A stretch of 64,000 nt of DNA, taken from SVFI01 sp964519385 (GTDB lineage Bacteria > Bacillota > Clostridia > Lachnospirales > Lachnospiraceae). A model generated the notes under the pieces. It had not been told where the DNA came from, did no database searches, and saw only the letters and a list, made by a program, of their open reading frames with translations. The position numbers and the translations under genes are program-made. The DNA lies in contig CAZFLR010000010.1 in assembly GCA_964519385.1 (NCBI GenBank), forward strand, positions 1 to 64,000, written 5' to 3'. Position 1 is the first letter of the stretch, and each line of letters begins with the position of its first letter. This document shows positions 1 to 7,789 of the stretch, piece by piece.

Positions 1-51
1 CCCACGTATCCAGCTTGGAAGGCTGGTGTTCTACCATTGAACTACACCCGC
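1..51 (-). tRNA. tRNA-Gly (TCC), cut by window edge
   Basis: Read on the minus strand, the sequence begins GCGGGTGTAGTTCAATGG, a standard tRNA-Gly acceptor and D-arm start, followed by an anticodon arm with CTTCCAA and so anticodon TCC. The variable loop, T-arm and 3' acceptor strand lie beyond the left edge, so the gene is partial. It sits 24 bases downstream of tRNA-Phe in the same direction and probably belongs to the same transcript. Confidence 0.93.
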
Positions 52-75
52 GTATTGGATTGGATGAAAACCTAG

Positions 76-148
<73 letters not shown>

Positions 149-175
149 AGTTAACTGCTCACAAAGCACTCTGCT

Positions 176-204
176 ATTTTATCGCCTTTTTTTTCATTTG
201 TCAA
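176..204 (-). promoter_or_regulatory. sigma-A promoter of the tRNA-Phe/tRNA-Gly unit
   Basis: On the minus strand TTGACA (204-199) and TAAAAT (181-176) are separated by 17 bp, directly upstream of tRNA-Phe. This is a near-consensus vegetative promoter as expected for a stable RNA operon. Confidence 0.75.
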
Positions 205-308
205 GAAAATTGGAACAATTTATATAAAAAATATTGGTTTTTCTTTCAACCGAAATCTGTAAAAGTATGAAATTCCCGTAAAATTCTCTTAAAATAGAAA
301 AATACCCC

Positions 309-337
309 TTGATTACAGGAAAAGAATAGAATATAAT
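309..337 (+). promoter_or_regulatory. sigma-A promoter of the CNNM transporter leader
   Basis: TTGATT (309-314) and a perfect TATAAT (332-337) are spaced by 17 bp. Transcription would start near 344, about 20 nt before the leader ORF at 366, so both the leader ORF and the terminator hairpin at 430-476 are inside the 5' UTR of the transporter gene. Confidence 0.75.
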
Positions 338-365
338 GAGTGCATTACAATTTGGAGGAACAGAA

Positions 366-449
366 ATGGACGACGGTGACAGTAATACTGCACACTATTG
401 TATATTTGTTTTTATAAGAAATATCGAGGGCATAGCCGGGACTTTATAG
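366..449 (+). CDS. Putative 27-aa acidic leader peptide
   Basis: A short ORF, MDDGDSNTAHYCIFVFIR followed by NIEGIAGTL, starts with ATG at 366. A strong GGAGG (354-358) lies 7 nt upstream. The N-terminus carries three Asp in the first five residues. Its stop codon TAG (447-449) lies in the loop of the terminator-like hairpin at 430-461, so a terminating ribosome would cover the hairpin. The arrangement resembles translation-controlled attenuators. Acidic N-termini that destabilise the ribosome at low magnesium are known from E. coli mgtL, which controls a Mg transporter. That parallel is inference. I know of no homologue of this peptide, and translation is unproven. Confidence 0.6.
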   Translation: MDDGDSNTAHYCIFVFIRNIEGIAGTL

Positions 450-476
450 TGCAGGCTATGCTTTTTGTTGTCTTTT
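430..476 (+). terminator. Attenuator-like intrinsic terminator upstream of the CNNM gene
   Basis: GCATAGCC (430-437) pairs perfectly with GGCTATGC (454-461), followed by TTTTTGTTGTCTTTTTT. The 16-nt loop contains the stop codon of the leader ORF. The loop segment ATAGTGCA (446-453) can also pair with TGCACACTAT (389-398, 2-nt bulge), so an alternative or pseudoknotted fold with the leader coding region is possible. It lies between a strong promoter and the transporter gene, so transcription of that gene must read through it. Confidence 0.7.
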
Positions 477-503
477 TTAAATTGAAAGGAGTTTGTTTTA
501 ACT

Positions 504-1760
504 ATGGGAAGCGATACCGCGTCACTACCAATTATTATTTTCTGTATCATTATGTCGGCATATTTTTCAGCCACAGAGACAGCATTTTCATCTCTGAACC
601 GCATTCGTATTAAGAATATGGCCGAGAAGGGAAACAAGAAGGCAAAGCTTGTGCTTACACTGTCAGAAAACTATGACAGCCTTCTCTCTACGATTCTGAT
701 CGGAAATAATATTGTAAATATCTTATCGGCATCACTGGCCACGGTACTTTTTGTCAATCTGCTCGGCGATGAGGCAGGACCGAGTGTATCGACAATGGTA
801 ACGACGATAGTGGTTCTGATTTTCGGTGAGGTTTCACCGAAAAGTGTTGCAAAAGAAAATCCGGAAAGATTTGCAATGTTTTCAGCACCTTTTCTCCGTT
901 GTCTGATTTTTGTGCTTACACCGTTTAATTTCTTATTTGGTCTCTGGAAGAAATTTTTGTCAAAGATTGTGAAATCCGGAGATAATCCGTCCATTACGGA
1001 GGAAGAGCTGATTACGATGGTTGAGGAGGCAGAGCACGAGGGAGGAATCGATGAGGAAGAGAGTACCCTGATTCGCAGTGCGATTGAGTTCTCAGAGCAG
1101 GAAGCAATGGATGTTCTCACACCAAGAATTGATATCACGGGCGTATCCACCAAAGCGACGAAGGAGGAGATTGCCGAGATTTTTGCAGAGACGGGATATT
1201 CGCGACTTCCGCTTTATGAGGATACGATAGACCACATTGTGGGAATTATCTACCAGAAGGATTTTCATAATCATGTGTATCACACGAATCAAAGTATTAA
1301 TGCATGTGTCCGTCCGGCACTTTTTACAACCAAGACGAAAAAGATTGATGAACTGTTAAAGGAGCTTCAGAGAGAGAAGTTACATATAGCAGTAGTTCTT
1401 GATGAGTATGGCGGAACGGTCGGAATTGTAACGCTCGAGGACATTCTTGAGGAAATAGTCGGTGAAATCTGGGATGAACATGATGAGGTCATGCTTGAAA
1501 TTGTTAAAATTTCAGAAAAGGAATATACGATTCTCGGAACAACCAATGTAGACTCTGTATTTGAAGAACTTGACATGAATGATGAGCTGGAGGTACAGAC
1601 AGTGAGCGGATGGGCAATGGATGTGCTCGGACGTGTTCCGCAGGTCGGTGACAGCTTTGAATATAAAAACCTCAAAATCACGGTAACAGAGATGAACGGA
1701 AAGCGTGTAGAGAAGGTTCAGCTTTTGGTTGGTGAGCCAATCGAGGAAGAGGAAGAATAG
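504..1760 (+). CDS. CNNM/CorC (HlyC) family membrane transporter with CBS pair
   Basis: A 418-aa protein. The N-terminal DUF21 (CNNM) membrane domain has four hydrophobic segments at about 9-31, 61-87, 96-117 and 123-148. A CBS-domain pair follows (about 205-325) and then a CorC_HlyC domain (about 335-410). Characterised relatives such as MpfA of Staphylococcus and YhdP of Bacillus act in Mg2+ homeostasis, mainly efflux, despite the old name hemolysin. The start at ATG 504 has AAAGGAG 13-19 nt upstream. It lies behind a leader ORF and terminator hairpin, so expression is probably attenuated. Ion specificity is inferred from the family only. Confidence 0.9.
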   Translation: MGSDTASLPIIIFCIIMSAYFSATETAFSSLNRIRIKNMAEKGNKKAKLVLTLSENYDSLLSTILIGNNIVNILSASLATVLFVNLLGDEAGPSVSTMVTTIVVLIFGEVSPKSVAKENPERFAMFSAPFLRCLIFVLTPFNFLFGLWKKFLSKIVKSGDNPSITEEELITMVEEAEHEGGIDEEESTLIRSAIEFSEQEAMDVLTPRIDITGVSTKATKEEIAEIFAETGYSRLPLYEDTIDHIVGIIYQKDFHNHVYHTNQSINACVRPALFTTKTKKIDELLKELQREKLHIAVVLDEYGGTVGIVTLEDILEEIVGEIWDEHDEVMLEIVKISEKEYTILGTTNVDSVFEELDMNDELEVQTVSGWAMDVLGRVPQVGDSFEYKNLKITVTEMNGKRVEKVQLLVGEPIEEEEE

Positions 1761-1769
1761 GGGGCTTTC

Positions 1770-2471
1770 GTGGCAGCACATGACAAGTATGACAGCACAA
1801 TAGAATACTGGCTGGACTACTATGAGGAACGGATAAATCTGTCGTTGTCCAGAATAAATATGCAGCTTAGAAGTGCGCAGGAACGGAAGAGAAGTCAGGA
1901 GTTTGAATTTAAATTATATCTTTATATCATGATTGCAGTCCTGGTGATGTTGCCAGTTTCTTTCGCGCTCGGAATGGCAGGGTTACCTTTGGCGATTATT
2001 GGATGTATTTTGGTAATTGCAGAGATTTTGGCGATTGTATTTGCAGTGCCTCTGTGTATATACAAGCTTGTAAAAGGTATGGTGTGCAGAATCATCAACG
2101 ACAGAGACAATTCCCTTGGTGATTATATTGTGCAGAAATACCAGGTACCTCGCCTGACGGGTGAGATTATGGCATGTCAGGTTCATATAGGGAGATATAA
2201 GGAATATATGAGCCGGATATCCGACTGGAGAGAGATGCTGCACAGTGGTACGTTTGAGATGGGGGAAAACGAGCTCAAGGAATGTATGGAAAAGATAAAT
2301 TTTGAGCCAAAGATAGAGATTTCATCAGACAATAATTACAAGCTCAGGCACCTGATTCAAAAAATAACGATTTCGATTCTCATCGTTGTTTTTGGAATTC
2401 TCTTCTGGCTCGGTGCGAAAGGGTATATTTCTTATTATCTGTTTTTTCTCGATGTGTGGCGAAGTGTATAA
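1770..2471 (+). CDS. Uncharacterised membrane protein
   Basis: A 233-aa protein starting at GTG 1770, nine bases after the CNNM gene stops, so likely co-transcribed. The first ~50 residues are soluble and helical with Arg/Glu-rich stretches. Two adjacent hydrophobic helices follow (about 50-75 and 78-100), then a soluble middle part and a C-terminal hydrophobic segment (about 198-228). I recognise no family. The position suggests an accessory to the transporter but nothing in the sequence proves it. Confidence 0.75.
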   Translation: MAAHDKYDSTIEYWLDYYEERINLSLSRINMQLRSAQERKRSQEFEFKLYLYIMIAVLVMLPVSFALGMAGLPLAIIGCILVIAEILAIVFAVPLCIYKLVKGMVCRIINDRDNSLGDYIVQKYQVPRLTGEIMACQVHIGRYKEYMSRISDWREMLHSGTFEMGENELKECMEKINFEPKIEISSDNNYKLRHLIQKITISILIVVFGILFWLGAKGYISYYLFFLDVWRSV

Positions 2472-2482
2472 TAAGATAAAGA

Positions 2483-2518
2483 AACGGATTGTCATTTATG
2501 ACAATCCGTTCTTTTTTT
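2483..2518. terminator. Bidirectional terminator between converging genes
   Basis: AACGGATTGTCAT (2483-2495) pairs with ATGACAATCCGTT (2498-2510), followed by CTTTTTTTT on the plus strand. On the minus strand the arm is followed by TTTCTTTATC. The stop codon of the minus-strand O-antigen-ligase-like gene (2496-2498) lies at the tip of the stem, so the two converging units share it. Confidence 0.85.
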
Positions 2519-4232
2519 TGTATATGCTGCTGAGTGCTATTCCTGCTAAAATCCAGAACAAAGGTGCTGTCTGCAGAGTCGAGTCATTAAACAGACCGGT
2601 TAACATGAAGCTTAGGCATGCAAGAAAGCAGCCAGAGCCAAGGCGCGTTTGAATCGATACGGGAACATCCCCGGAAAAGGCAAAAAATCCGTATCGTATG
2701 AACCAAATGTAAAAAATGAGAATACAAAAAACAGAAATACCGCCTGTCTGAACCCATTTCGTTAAGTAATCATTGTGCGCTTTTTCGATAATCATATCAG
2801 GCCGGTCGGAATAAACGATTTTTCCGCAATAATCCTCCTGCGGAAAGCTCTGTGCAAATGTATCCGGACCGCTGCCGAGGAACAAATAGTCATCCAGCAG
2901 AGGAAGTGTCCTTGACCAGATAAAACCGCGGGCAGAACCGAGATATTCCAGTCCGTGAAAATCAACAGCCTCCACCTCCGTCATCTGTGCAGGATTACCG
3001 CTCGGTGTCACATAGGAATAGCCGTTTTCGTCTTTTAAAAAGGTAAGCGTATTGTCGGCCAGATACAGGTCGATTTCGTCTCCCCAAAATACAGCATAGG
3101 CGTTTTCCTCCACGGGAAGTGCAAGATTGGTTCCCTCATCCGCGCAAAGAGGGGAATCGCCGGAAGCCGTCCGGAAGAACAGGGTATTATCCTCAATACA
3201 AAGAGTATAATCTGTTCCGGCATAAGTAAAATCAATGCCTTGTTCTCCGGTTACCATACGTGTCAGAGGTTCTCTGGTATTTTGGTCAATCATGCGGGAA
3301 AGATATTTAAAATTAAGTGATGCGTCCGCACAGACAAGGCATGCAAAAAGAAGAACCAAAAGGCCGGCGCTGATAAAAAGCTGTTTCTTACCCGACTTTT
3401 TGGCAAAGCTTATCCCGCTGAAAATAATCACAAGAAAAGCTGCCAGAAGGGAGGCTCTTGAATAGGTAAACCATAGAAGAGTCATCACGCCTGCAGCAAA
3501 GATAAAATACAGCACACGCTGCTTCTTTTTTGATTCCGACAGAGCCATGGTCCATATGACAGAAAATAACATACATAAAGTGACACCTGCATAATTGGGA
3601 TTGTACAGGGTTAAATATACATTGTTTCCCGTAAAGGTATTTTCCATATTGCCTGCGTATGCGGCGAACTGTTCTTCTGTCATAATCAGACGCTGTGCCC
3701 ATTCATAATTTAAAAGGTCATGTCCGGATATCTGAAAAGATCCAATCACGATAAAGATTGCCGAAACAGTGAGGAGTGCATACCAGATATATTTATAATC
3801 GCGTTCGTATTCCATGATTTGATAAGAATACAATGCCATGATGATGTACACGATTAAAACAATCATGCTCTCAAAGGATTCAAAATTGCCCTTGAGCGAT
3901 GCGTCCGGATTGACCGAAAAGACGGTGGATAATATGACCGACAGACAGTAGACAGCCAGTGGAATAAAAATCCGCATATTCTTGGTCTTTTCGCGATAGA
4001 GCACAAGCCGGAAAATAAGCACGAATCCGGCGAATATACCTATAATGTCCAGAAGATAGCTTTTATAATAACAGTAAAAATCCGTCAGCAGGTCATTGGA
4101 AGAGTACCAGTCATATCCGCTGTAGCCACATCTGTAAATTGCAAGTCGTACTGCCAAAGGCAGTACGACTATAATAAGCATAACAGGAATCAGAAGATCC
4201 CACATTCCCTGTTGTTTTTGATTGTATTTCAT
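2496..4232 (-). CDS. O-antigen ligase/polymerase-like membrane protein
   Basis: A 578-aa polytopic protein with about ten hydrophobic segments. A Wzy_C-like core carries the motif YNPNYAG (about residues 211-217) before a membrane helix and YSRASLLAAF (about 257-266). A hydrophilic domain of about 120 residues (roughly 310-430) follows, then a loop with the family-type motif FLGSGPDTFA and HNDYL near 470-490. WaaL/PglL/Wzy-type enzymes transfer or polymerise lipid-linked glycans outside the membrane. A Gram-positive has no LPS, so the acceptor is unknown: a wall polysaccharide or a protein are both possible. It begins 5 nt after the secreted BIG2-like gene and is probably co-transcribed with it. 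Confidence 0.8.
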   Translation of the reverse strand: MKYNQKQQGMWDLLIPVMLIIVVLPLAVRLAIYRCGYSGYDWYSSNDLLTDFYCYYKSYLLDIIGIFAGFVLIFRLVLYREKTKNMRIFIPLAVYCLSVILSTVFSVNPDASLKGNFESFESMIVLIVYIIMALYSYQIMEYERDYKYIWYALLTVSAIFIVIGSFQISGHDLLNYEWAQRLIMTEEQFAAYAGNMENTFTGNNVYLTLYNPNYAGVTLCMLFSVIWTMALSESKKKQRVLYFIFAAGVMTLLWFTYSRASLLAAFLVIIFSGISFAKKSGKKQLFISAGLLVLLFACLVCADASLNFKYLSRMIDQNTREPLTRMVTGEQGIDFTYAGTDYTLCIEDNTLFFRTASGDSPLCADEGTNLALPVEENAYAVFWGDEIDLYLADNTLTFLKDENGYSYVTPSGNPAQMTEVEAVDFHGLEYLGSARGFIWSRTLPLLDDYLFLGSGPDTFAQSFPQEDYCGKIVYSDRPDMIIEKAHNDYLTKWVQTGGISVFCILIFYIWFIRYGFFAFSGDVPVSIQTRLGSGCFLACLSFMLTGLFNDSTLQTAPLFWILAGIALSSIYKKKNGLS

Positions 4233-4237
4233 AATTT

Positions 4238-5326
4238 TTATTTTACTTTCACTGTTCTTCCGTTACCCCAGCTCACATCGCTTCCGATTCGGTAGGTGTG
4301 TCCTTTTTTAAGATTCTGATAAGTAAACTTTGAGGTTCCTGTTTTTGAATTGAAAACGTAGCTTCCGATTTTGACGGATACAGTTTTACTTCCCTTCTTG
4401 AGTGTTGCAACACCGGTATAGGATTTATTTGCGGTGACATCATAAACCGATATGTATATCTTTGCAGACTGTTTGCTGAGGGTTTCATTTAAGTTTCTAC
4501 TCAGGATGTTGGCAGCCAATATATGGTTTCCTGTCACGCTCTGCTTCGTTTTTACCGTAATAGCCTTCGTAGAGGCAGAAACGGAAGATATTTTTAACCG
4601 CTTGCTGCAGGTGGTTGAAGTCGGTGAATTTTTCGACGCATAACCGTATAGCTTCTGCTCTAAGAGATAATAGCGTCCGGCCTGCGGAACCACCAGTTGA
4701 TTGGAAGATGAATAATATGTATAATTGCTGCCCGGATAGGTAGTTGCGGTCTTTGTAATTCCGGCAGCACTGATTTCCATCGAATGATTATTTACATAGT
4801 CGGAATACTCTTTGACCGTATTGAGATACTTATATCCGTTGGAAAGACCGATTTTAGAAGGTATACTTTTAGAAATCTTAGTTGTTCTGGTTCTAAGTCC
4901 CTTTACAGCAGAGGTATCTTTGAACGTACCTGCCTTTACAACCTGGAATTTCTTCGTTATCTTTTTTCCCTTGTATTTAATTGTGATGGTTGCTTTTCCG
5001 ACTTTTTTGGCTGTCACCAGACCTTTGGAGCTGACGCTGAGTACGGATTTTTTATTGGATGAGTATTTTACTTTATTGTACTGGGAAGCGCAGCCATAGT
5101 TGTCATCTCCGTCCCAGACATAAGCATAGTCACCAATGTAGAATTTTTCACCGCGTTCAATTTTGAGTACAACATCATTGGAAGAATGAAAAGAGTAGTT
5201 CCAATATACGGATGTGTCCGCTGCTGATACCTCCTGCGCCGTCATCGGAAGAACTGAAAGAACCGATGGCATAACGAGCAGAATGCATAAGAATACGGCG
5301 AGACGTATTTTTGCATAATTTTTCAT
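4238..5326 (-). CDS. Secreted BIG2-like (Ig-like) surface protein
   Basis: A 362-aa protein. A signal peptide spans about residues 1-35 (basic start, hydrophobic core, VSAADT cleavage region). Residues about 75-130 match the bacterial Ig-like group 2 pattern (KVKYSSNKKSVLSVSSKGLV then TAKKVGKATITIKYKG). The rest is rich in Ser, Thr, Tyr and Lys with no recognised domain. There is no LPXTG anchor at the C-terminus, so it is either released or held non-covalently. The ribosome site AAAGGAGG is ideal. It is first in a two-gene unit with the O-antigen-ligase-like protein, which could glycosylate it (inference). Confidence 0.8.
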   Translation of the reverse strand: MKNYAKIRLAVFLCILLVMPSVLSVLPMTAQEVSAADTSVYWNYSFHSSNDVVLKIERGEKFYIGDYAYVWDGDDNYGCASQYNKVKYSSNKKSVLSVSSKGLVTAKKVGKATITIKYKGKKITKKFQVVKAGTFKDTSAVKGLRTRTTKISKSIPSKIGLSNGYKYLNTVKEYSDYVNNHSMEISAAGITKTATTYPGSNYTYYSSSNQLVVPQAGRYYLLEQKLYGYASKNSPTSTTCSKRLKISSVSASTKAITVKTKQSVTGNHILAANILSRNLNETLSKQSAKIYISVYDVTANKSYTGVATLKKGSKTVSVKIGSYVFNSKTGTSKFTYQNLKKGHTYRIGSDVSWGNGRTVKVK

Positions 5327-5387
5327 GAAATAACCTCCTTTAGAATTTGTGCAAATTTACTAATAATTTAATAATAAAGTTACACAC

Positions 5388-5416
5388 ATTATATATTTTA
5401 TATGATATAATGTCAA
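5388..5416 (-). promoter_or_regulatory. Consensus sigma-A promoter of the BIG2/ligase operon
   Basis: On the minus strand a perfect TTGACA (5416-5411) and a perfect TATAAT (5393-5388) are 17 bp apart. A plus-strand TATAAT (5406-5411) for the divergent CBS gene overlaps it, so the two promoters would compete for polymerase. Confidence 0.8.
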
Positions 5417-5431
5417 TGAATTTAAAGGGGA

Positions 5432-5447
5432 CCGGATGAAAATCCGG
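5432..5447 (+). other. Perfect GAAA-tetraloop hairpin in the CBS-gene leader
   Basis: CCGGAT-GAAA-ATCCGG forms a 6-bp stem with a GNRA tetraloop in the mRNA leader. It contains an in-frame ATG (5436) with its own AAGGGG upstream, and it would bury that ATG. This argues that translation starts at 5469 instead, or that the hairpin modulates use of the upstream start. Confidence 0.6.
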
Positions 5448-5468
5448 GTGAAAGAAAGAGGAAATGAT

Positions 5469-5876
5469 ATGACGAGAATTAATATAGCCAGGATAATGAT
5501 TCCGAAGCCGTTAACGAGGGTTTTACATGAATCGGACACTGTACGTCAAGCACTTGAGACAATGGAAAACCACGGATTTACAGCGATTCCGGTACTGGAT
5601 AATGAGGAGAGGTACATAGGCTGTGTGACAGAGGGGGATTTCCTCCGGCATGTGCTCAGGGTCGGTGACACGGATAAGAGAACGCATGAGCATTTTCTTG
5701 TCGGCGAGCTGGTGCGGAAGGATTTTTGCGAGGCGATTTCCATCACTGCAGAAACGAGCGATGTTGTCAGAACCATCCTGAATCAGAACTTTGTTCCGGT
5801 GGTAGATGACCGCAATGTATTGTGTGGTATCTTAACGCGTAAAGGCGTGATTCAGGAACTGGCAGAGGATGTCTAG
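5469..5876 (+). CDS. CBS-domain protein
   Basis: A 135-aa protein made almost entirely of two CBS motifs (about 8-60 and 75-130), a Bateman module that binds adenine nucleotides and acts as a sensor. The first motif contains HGFTAIPVLD and GCVTEGDFLR, the second NFVPVVDDRNVLCGILTRKG. No catalytic domain is attached. ATG 5469 has GAGG 7 nt upstream and gives the short N-terminus usual for this family in Clostridia. An upstream in-frame ATG at 5436 would add 11 residues but is inside a hairpin. The ligand and partner are unknown. Confidence 0.85.
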   Translation: MTRINIARIMIPKPLTRVLHESDTVRQALETMENHGFTAIPVLDNEERYIGCVTEGDFLRHVLRVGDTDKRTHEHFLVGELVRKDFCEAISITAETSDVVRTILNQNFVPVVDDRNVLCGILTRKGVIQELAEDV

Positions 5877-5897
5877 AACATAGAAAAGGAAAGGATA

Positions 5898-6707
5898 GTG
5901 CTTTATATGTATGAATATACGGTTTCCCAATGGGTAATCTTTTTCTTCTGGTATTGCTTTCTGGGATGGATTTGGGAAAGTTGCTATGTTTCTGTCAATA
6001 AGGCGATAAAGAAACGCAGGTGGGAATGGATTAACCGGGGATTTTTAAACGGTCCGGCGATACCGATTTACGGATTCGCAGCCATCAGTATTCTGCTCGG
6101 GACGATAGGTGTCAGGGATCGGACTATGCTGGTATTTGTCCTGGGAGCCCTGGCAGCTACGCTTATGGAGTTGTTTACCGGAAGCACTATGGAGAGAATA
6201 TTTCATGTAAAATACTGGGATTACAGCGAACTGCCTTTGAATTACAAAGGATATATCTGTTTCTTTGTATCCCTGTTCTGGGGGCTCTTATCCATTTTTC
6301 TGGTAAAAGTGATACATGTGCCGATTGAGAATCTGCTTTTTAAATGTCCGATTATATTGACGGAGATAGTATCACTGCTTCTGGTCGGGGTGTTTGCATA
6401 TGATTTTCATGAGTCCTTAAATGCAGCCCTTGATATGAAGGATATCCTTGAAAAGCTTGCAGACGGCAGAGTGATTATCGAGCGGCTTGAAAACCGGGTG
6501 GATGCAGTAATTGCATTTACGGCCATTCCGGATCTTTCTGAAATCCGAGAGATTCCAAAAAGCGCGAGAAAGGAAATCCGTTATCGGCTTGAAAAATCAA
6601 GAAGCAGACGTATTGCTCTTCATCTGAGACATAATCCGACTGCAATTTCAAGAAAGTATAAAGAGGCCTTTGAGGAATTAAAGGAACTGTTGCAGGAGAG
6701 AAGATAA
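5898..6707 (+). CDS. CmpB-like (PF06541-type) membrane protein
   Basis: A 269-aa protein with five to six hydrophobic helices in the first 180 residues and a basic helical cytoplasmic tail (about 185-269). The start is diagnostic: FFWYCFLGWIWE, then RGFLNGPAIPIYG and ELFTGSTMERIF, the pattern of the family annotated as putative ABC transporter permease CmpB. Direct functional data on the family are thin, so the transporter label should be taken loosely. The start is ambiguous between GTG 5898 (used here) and ATG 5907. Both follow two AAAGGA motifs. It is 21 nt after the CBS gene and likely co-transcribed. Confidence 0.8.
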   Translation: MLYMYEYTVSQWVIFFFWYCFLGWIWESCYVSVNKAIKKRRWEWINRGFLNGPAIPIYGFAAISILLGTIGVRDRTMLVFVLGALAATLMELFTGSTMERIFHVKYWDYSELPLNYKGYICFFVSLFWGLLSIFLVKVIHVPIENLLFKCPIILTEIVSLLLVGVFAYDFHESLNAALDMKDILEKLADGRVIIERLENRVDAVIAFTAIPDLSEIREIPKSARKEIRYRLEKSRSRRIALHLRHNPTAISRKYKEAFEELKELLQERR

Positions 6708-6710
6708 AAT

Positions 6711-6745
6711 AAAAGGGAATGAGCCATGACTCATTCCCTTTTTCT
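6711..6745. terminator. Bidirectional intrinsic terminator
   Basis: GGGAATGAG (6715-6723) pairs with CTCATTCCC (6730-6738) around loop CCATGA, flanked by AAAA and TTTTT. It serves the CmpB-like gene on the plus strand and rubrerythrin on the minus strand. Confidence 0.88.
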
Positions 6746-6771
6746 TATCTATTTGTAATAATTGGTATTTT

Positions 6772-7311
6772 TTATGAGAAGTATCTCTTTAACAGACCTT
6801 CAAATGCCTTACCGTGTCTTGCCTCGTCACGAGCCATTTCATGAACTGTGTCATGAATTGCATCGAGATTGGCAGCCTTTGCACGTTTTGCAAGATCAAA
6901 CTTGCCTGCTGTTGCTCCGTTTTCTGCTTCGACACGCATTTCAAGGTTTTTCTTAGTAGAATCAGTTACAACTTCACCGAGAAGCTCAGCAAATTTAGCT
7001 GCGTGCTCTGCCTCTTCCCATGCAGCTTTTTCCCAGTAAAGACCGATTTCAGGATAACCTTCTCTGTGAGCAACTCTTGCCATTGCAAGATACATACCTA
7101 CCTCGCTGCACTCGCCGTTGAAGTTTGCACGAAGATCCTCAAGAATGTCTTCGCTGACACCCTGAGCAACTCCTACTACATGCTCTGCAGCCCAAGTTCT
7201 GTTTTCATCCTGTGCTGTAAACTTATCAGCTCCAACACCACACTGTGGGCATTTCTCCGGTGCTGAATCTCCTTCATGAACATAACCACATACCTGACAT
7301 ACAAATTTCAT
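6772..7311 (-). CDS. Reverse rubrerythrin (NADH:peroxidase type)
   Basis: A 179-aa protein. The rubredoxin-like FeS4 site is at the N-terminus (CQVCGY at about 5-10, CPQCG at about 21-25), with the ferritin-like diiron domain after it (about 45-178). This order is the reverse of classical rubrerythrin and matches the clostridial reverse rubrerythrins that reduce H2O2 with electrons from NADH. Diiron ligands are visible in NGECSEVGMY, EEAEHAAK and ARDEARHGKAF. A good AAAGGAG precedes the ATG. It lies 30 nt downstream of the PerR-type regulator, so an oxidative-stress operon is likely. Confidence 0.93.
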   Translation of the reverse strand: MKFVCQVCGYVHEGDSAPEKCPQCGVGADKFTAQDENRTWAAEHVVGVAQGVSEDILEDLRANFNGECSEVGMYLAMARVAHREGYPEIGLYWEKAAWEEAEHAAKFAELLGEVVTDSTKKNLEMRVEAENGATAGKFDLAKRAKAANLDAIHDTVHEMARDEARHGKAFEGLLKRYFS

Positions 7312-7341
7312 ACTTTTTCTCCTTTTCGTTCCTATAGTTTT

Positions 7342-7758
7342 TTAATTTAATAAAGTTACCTTATTATCATTACCTGAAAGTAGACAGTGCTTACAGGTTC
7401 CGTAAAAATACGTTACATTTCCATCAATCCGGCCCGGAAAATTCTGTCCGGCAGCAGTATTGATATAATCGATGCTTTCCATATCCAAATCAATGACACT
7501 TCCGCAGTCTTTACATATGAAATGATAATGTAAAGAGGTATCTGCGTCAAAATGATCGATTCCGTCGCTTAAGCGAAGTCTTAAAATTTCGCCGAGGTCG
7601 GAAAGCAGGGTTAGGTTGCGGTAAACCGTACCGAGGCTGATGTGGGGATAAGTTTCCCTGATATTCTGATAAACAACATCAGCGGTCGGGTGATCTTTTC
7701 TGGTAGCTAAAAACTCTTTAATTGCTTCCCTTTGTCTGCTGTATTTCAGCGTAGCCAA
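7342..7758 (-). CDS. perR: Fur-family regulator, PerR-type
   Basis: A 138-aa protein. A winged-helix domain (about 1-80, with HPTADVVYQNIRE and ISLGTVYRNL) is followed by the dimerisation/metal domain (about 85-138, with HYHFICKDCG and a second CKHC pair for structural zinc). The start is TTG 7758, with AAAGGGGG 7 nt upstream. An upstream in-frame start would place the ribosome site inside the gene. Proximity to rubrerythrin and its own 7-1-7 operator suggest peroxide sensing (PerR) rather than iron uptake control. That is inference, since Fur, PerR and Zur are hard to separate by eye. Confidence 0.88.
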   Translation of the reverse strand: MATLKYSRQREAIKEFLATRKDHPTADVVYQNIRETYPHISLGTVYRNLTLLSDLGEILRLRLSDGIDHFDADTSLHYHFICKDCGSVIDLDMESIDYINTAAGQNFPGRIDGNVTYFYGTCKHCLLSGNDNKVTLLN

Positions 7759-7789
7759 ATGCTGTCCCCCTTTCAAACAATTTCGCAAT

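Noticed and set aside
398..613. 71-codon frame overlapping the CNNM leader and start
   Set aside because: No ribosome site, and it runs out of frame through the terminator and the real gene. The ATG at 366 and the ATG at 504 have good ribosome sites.
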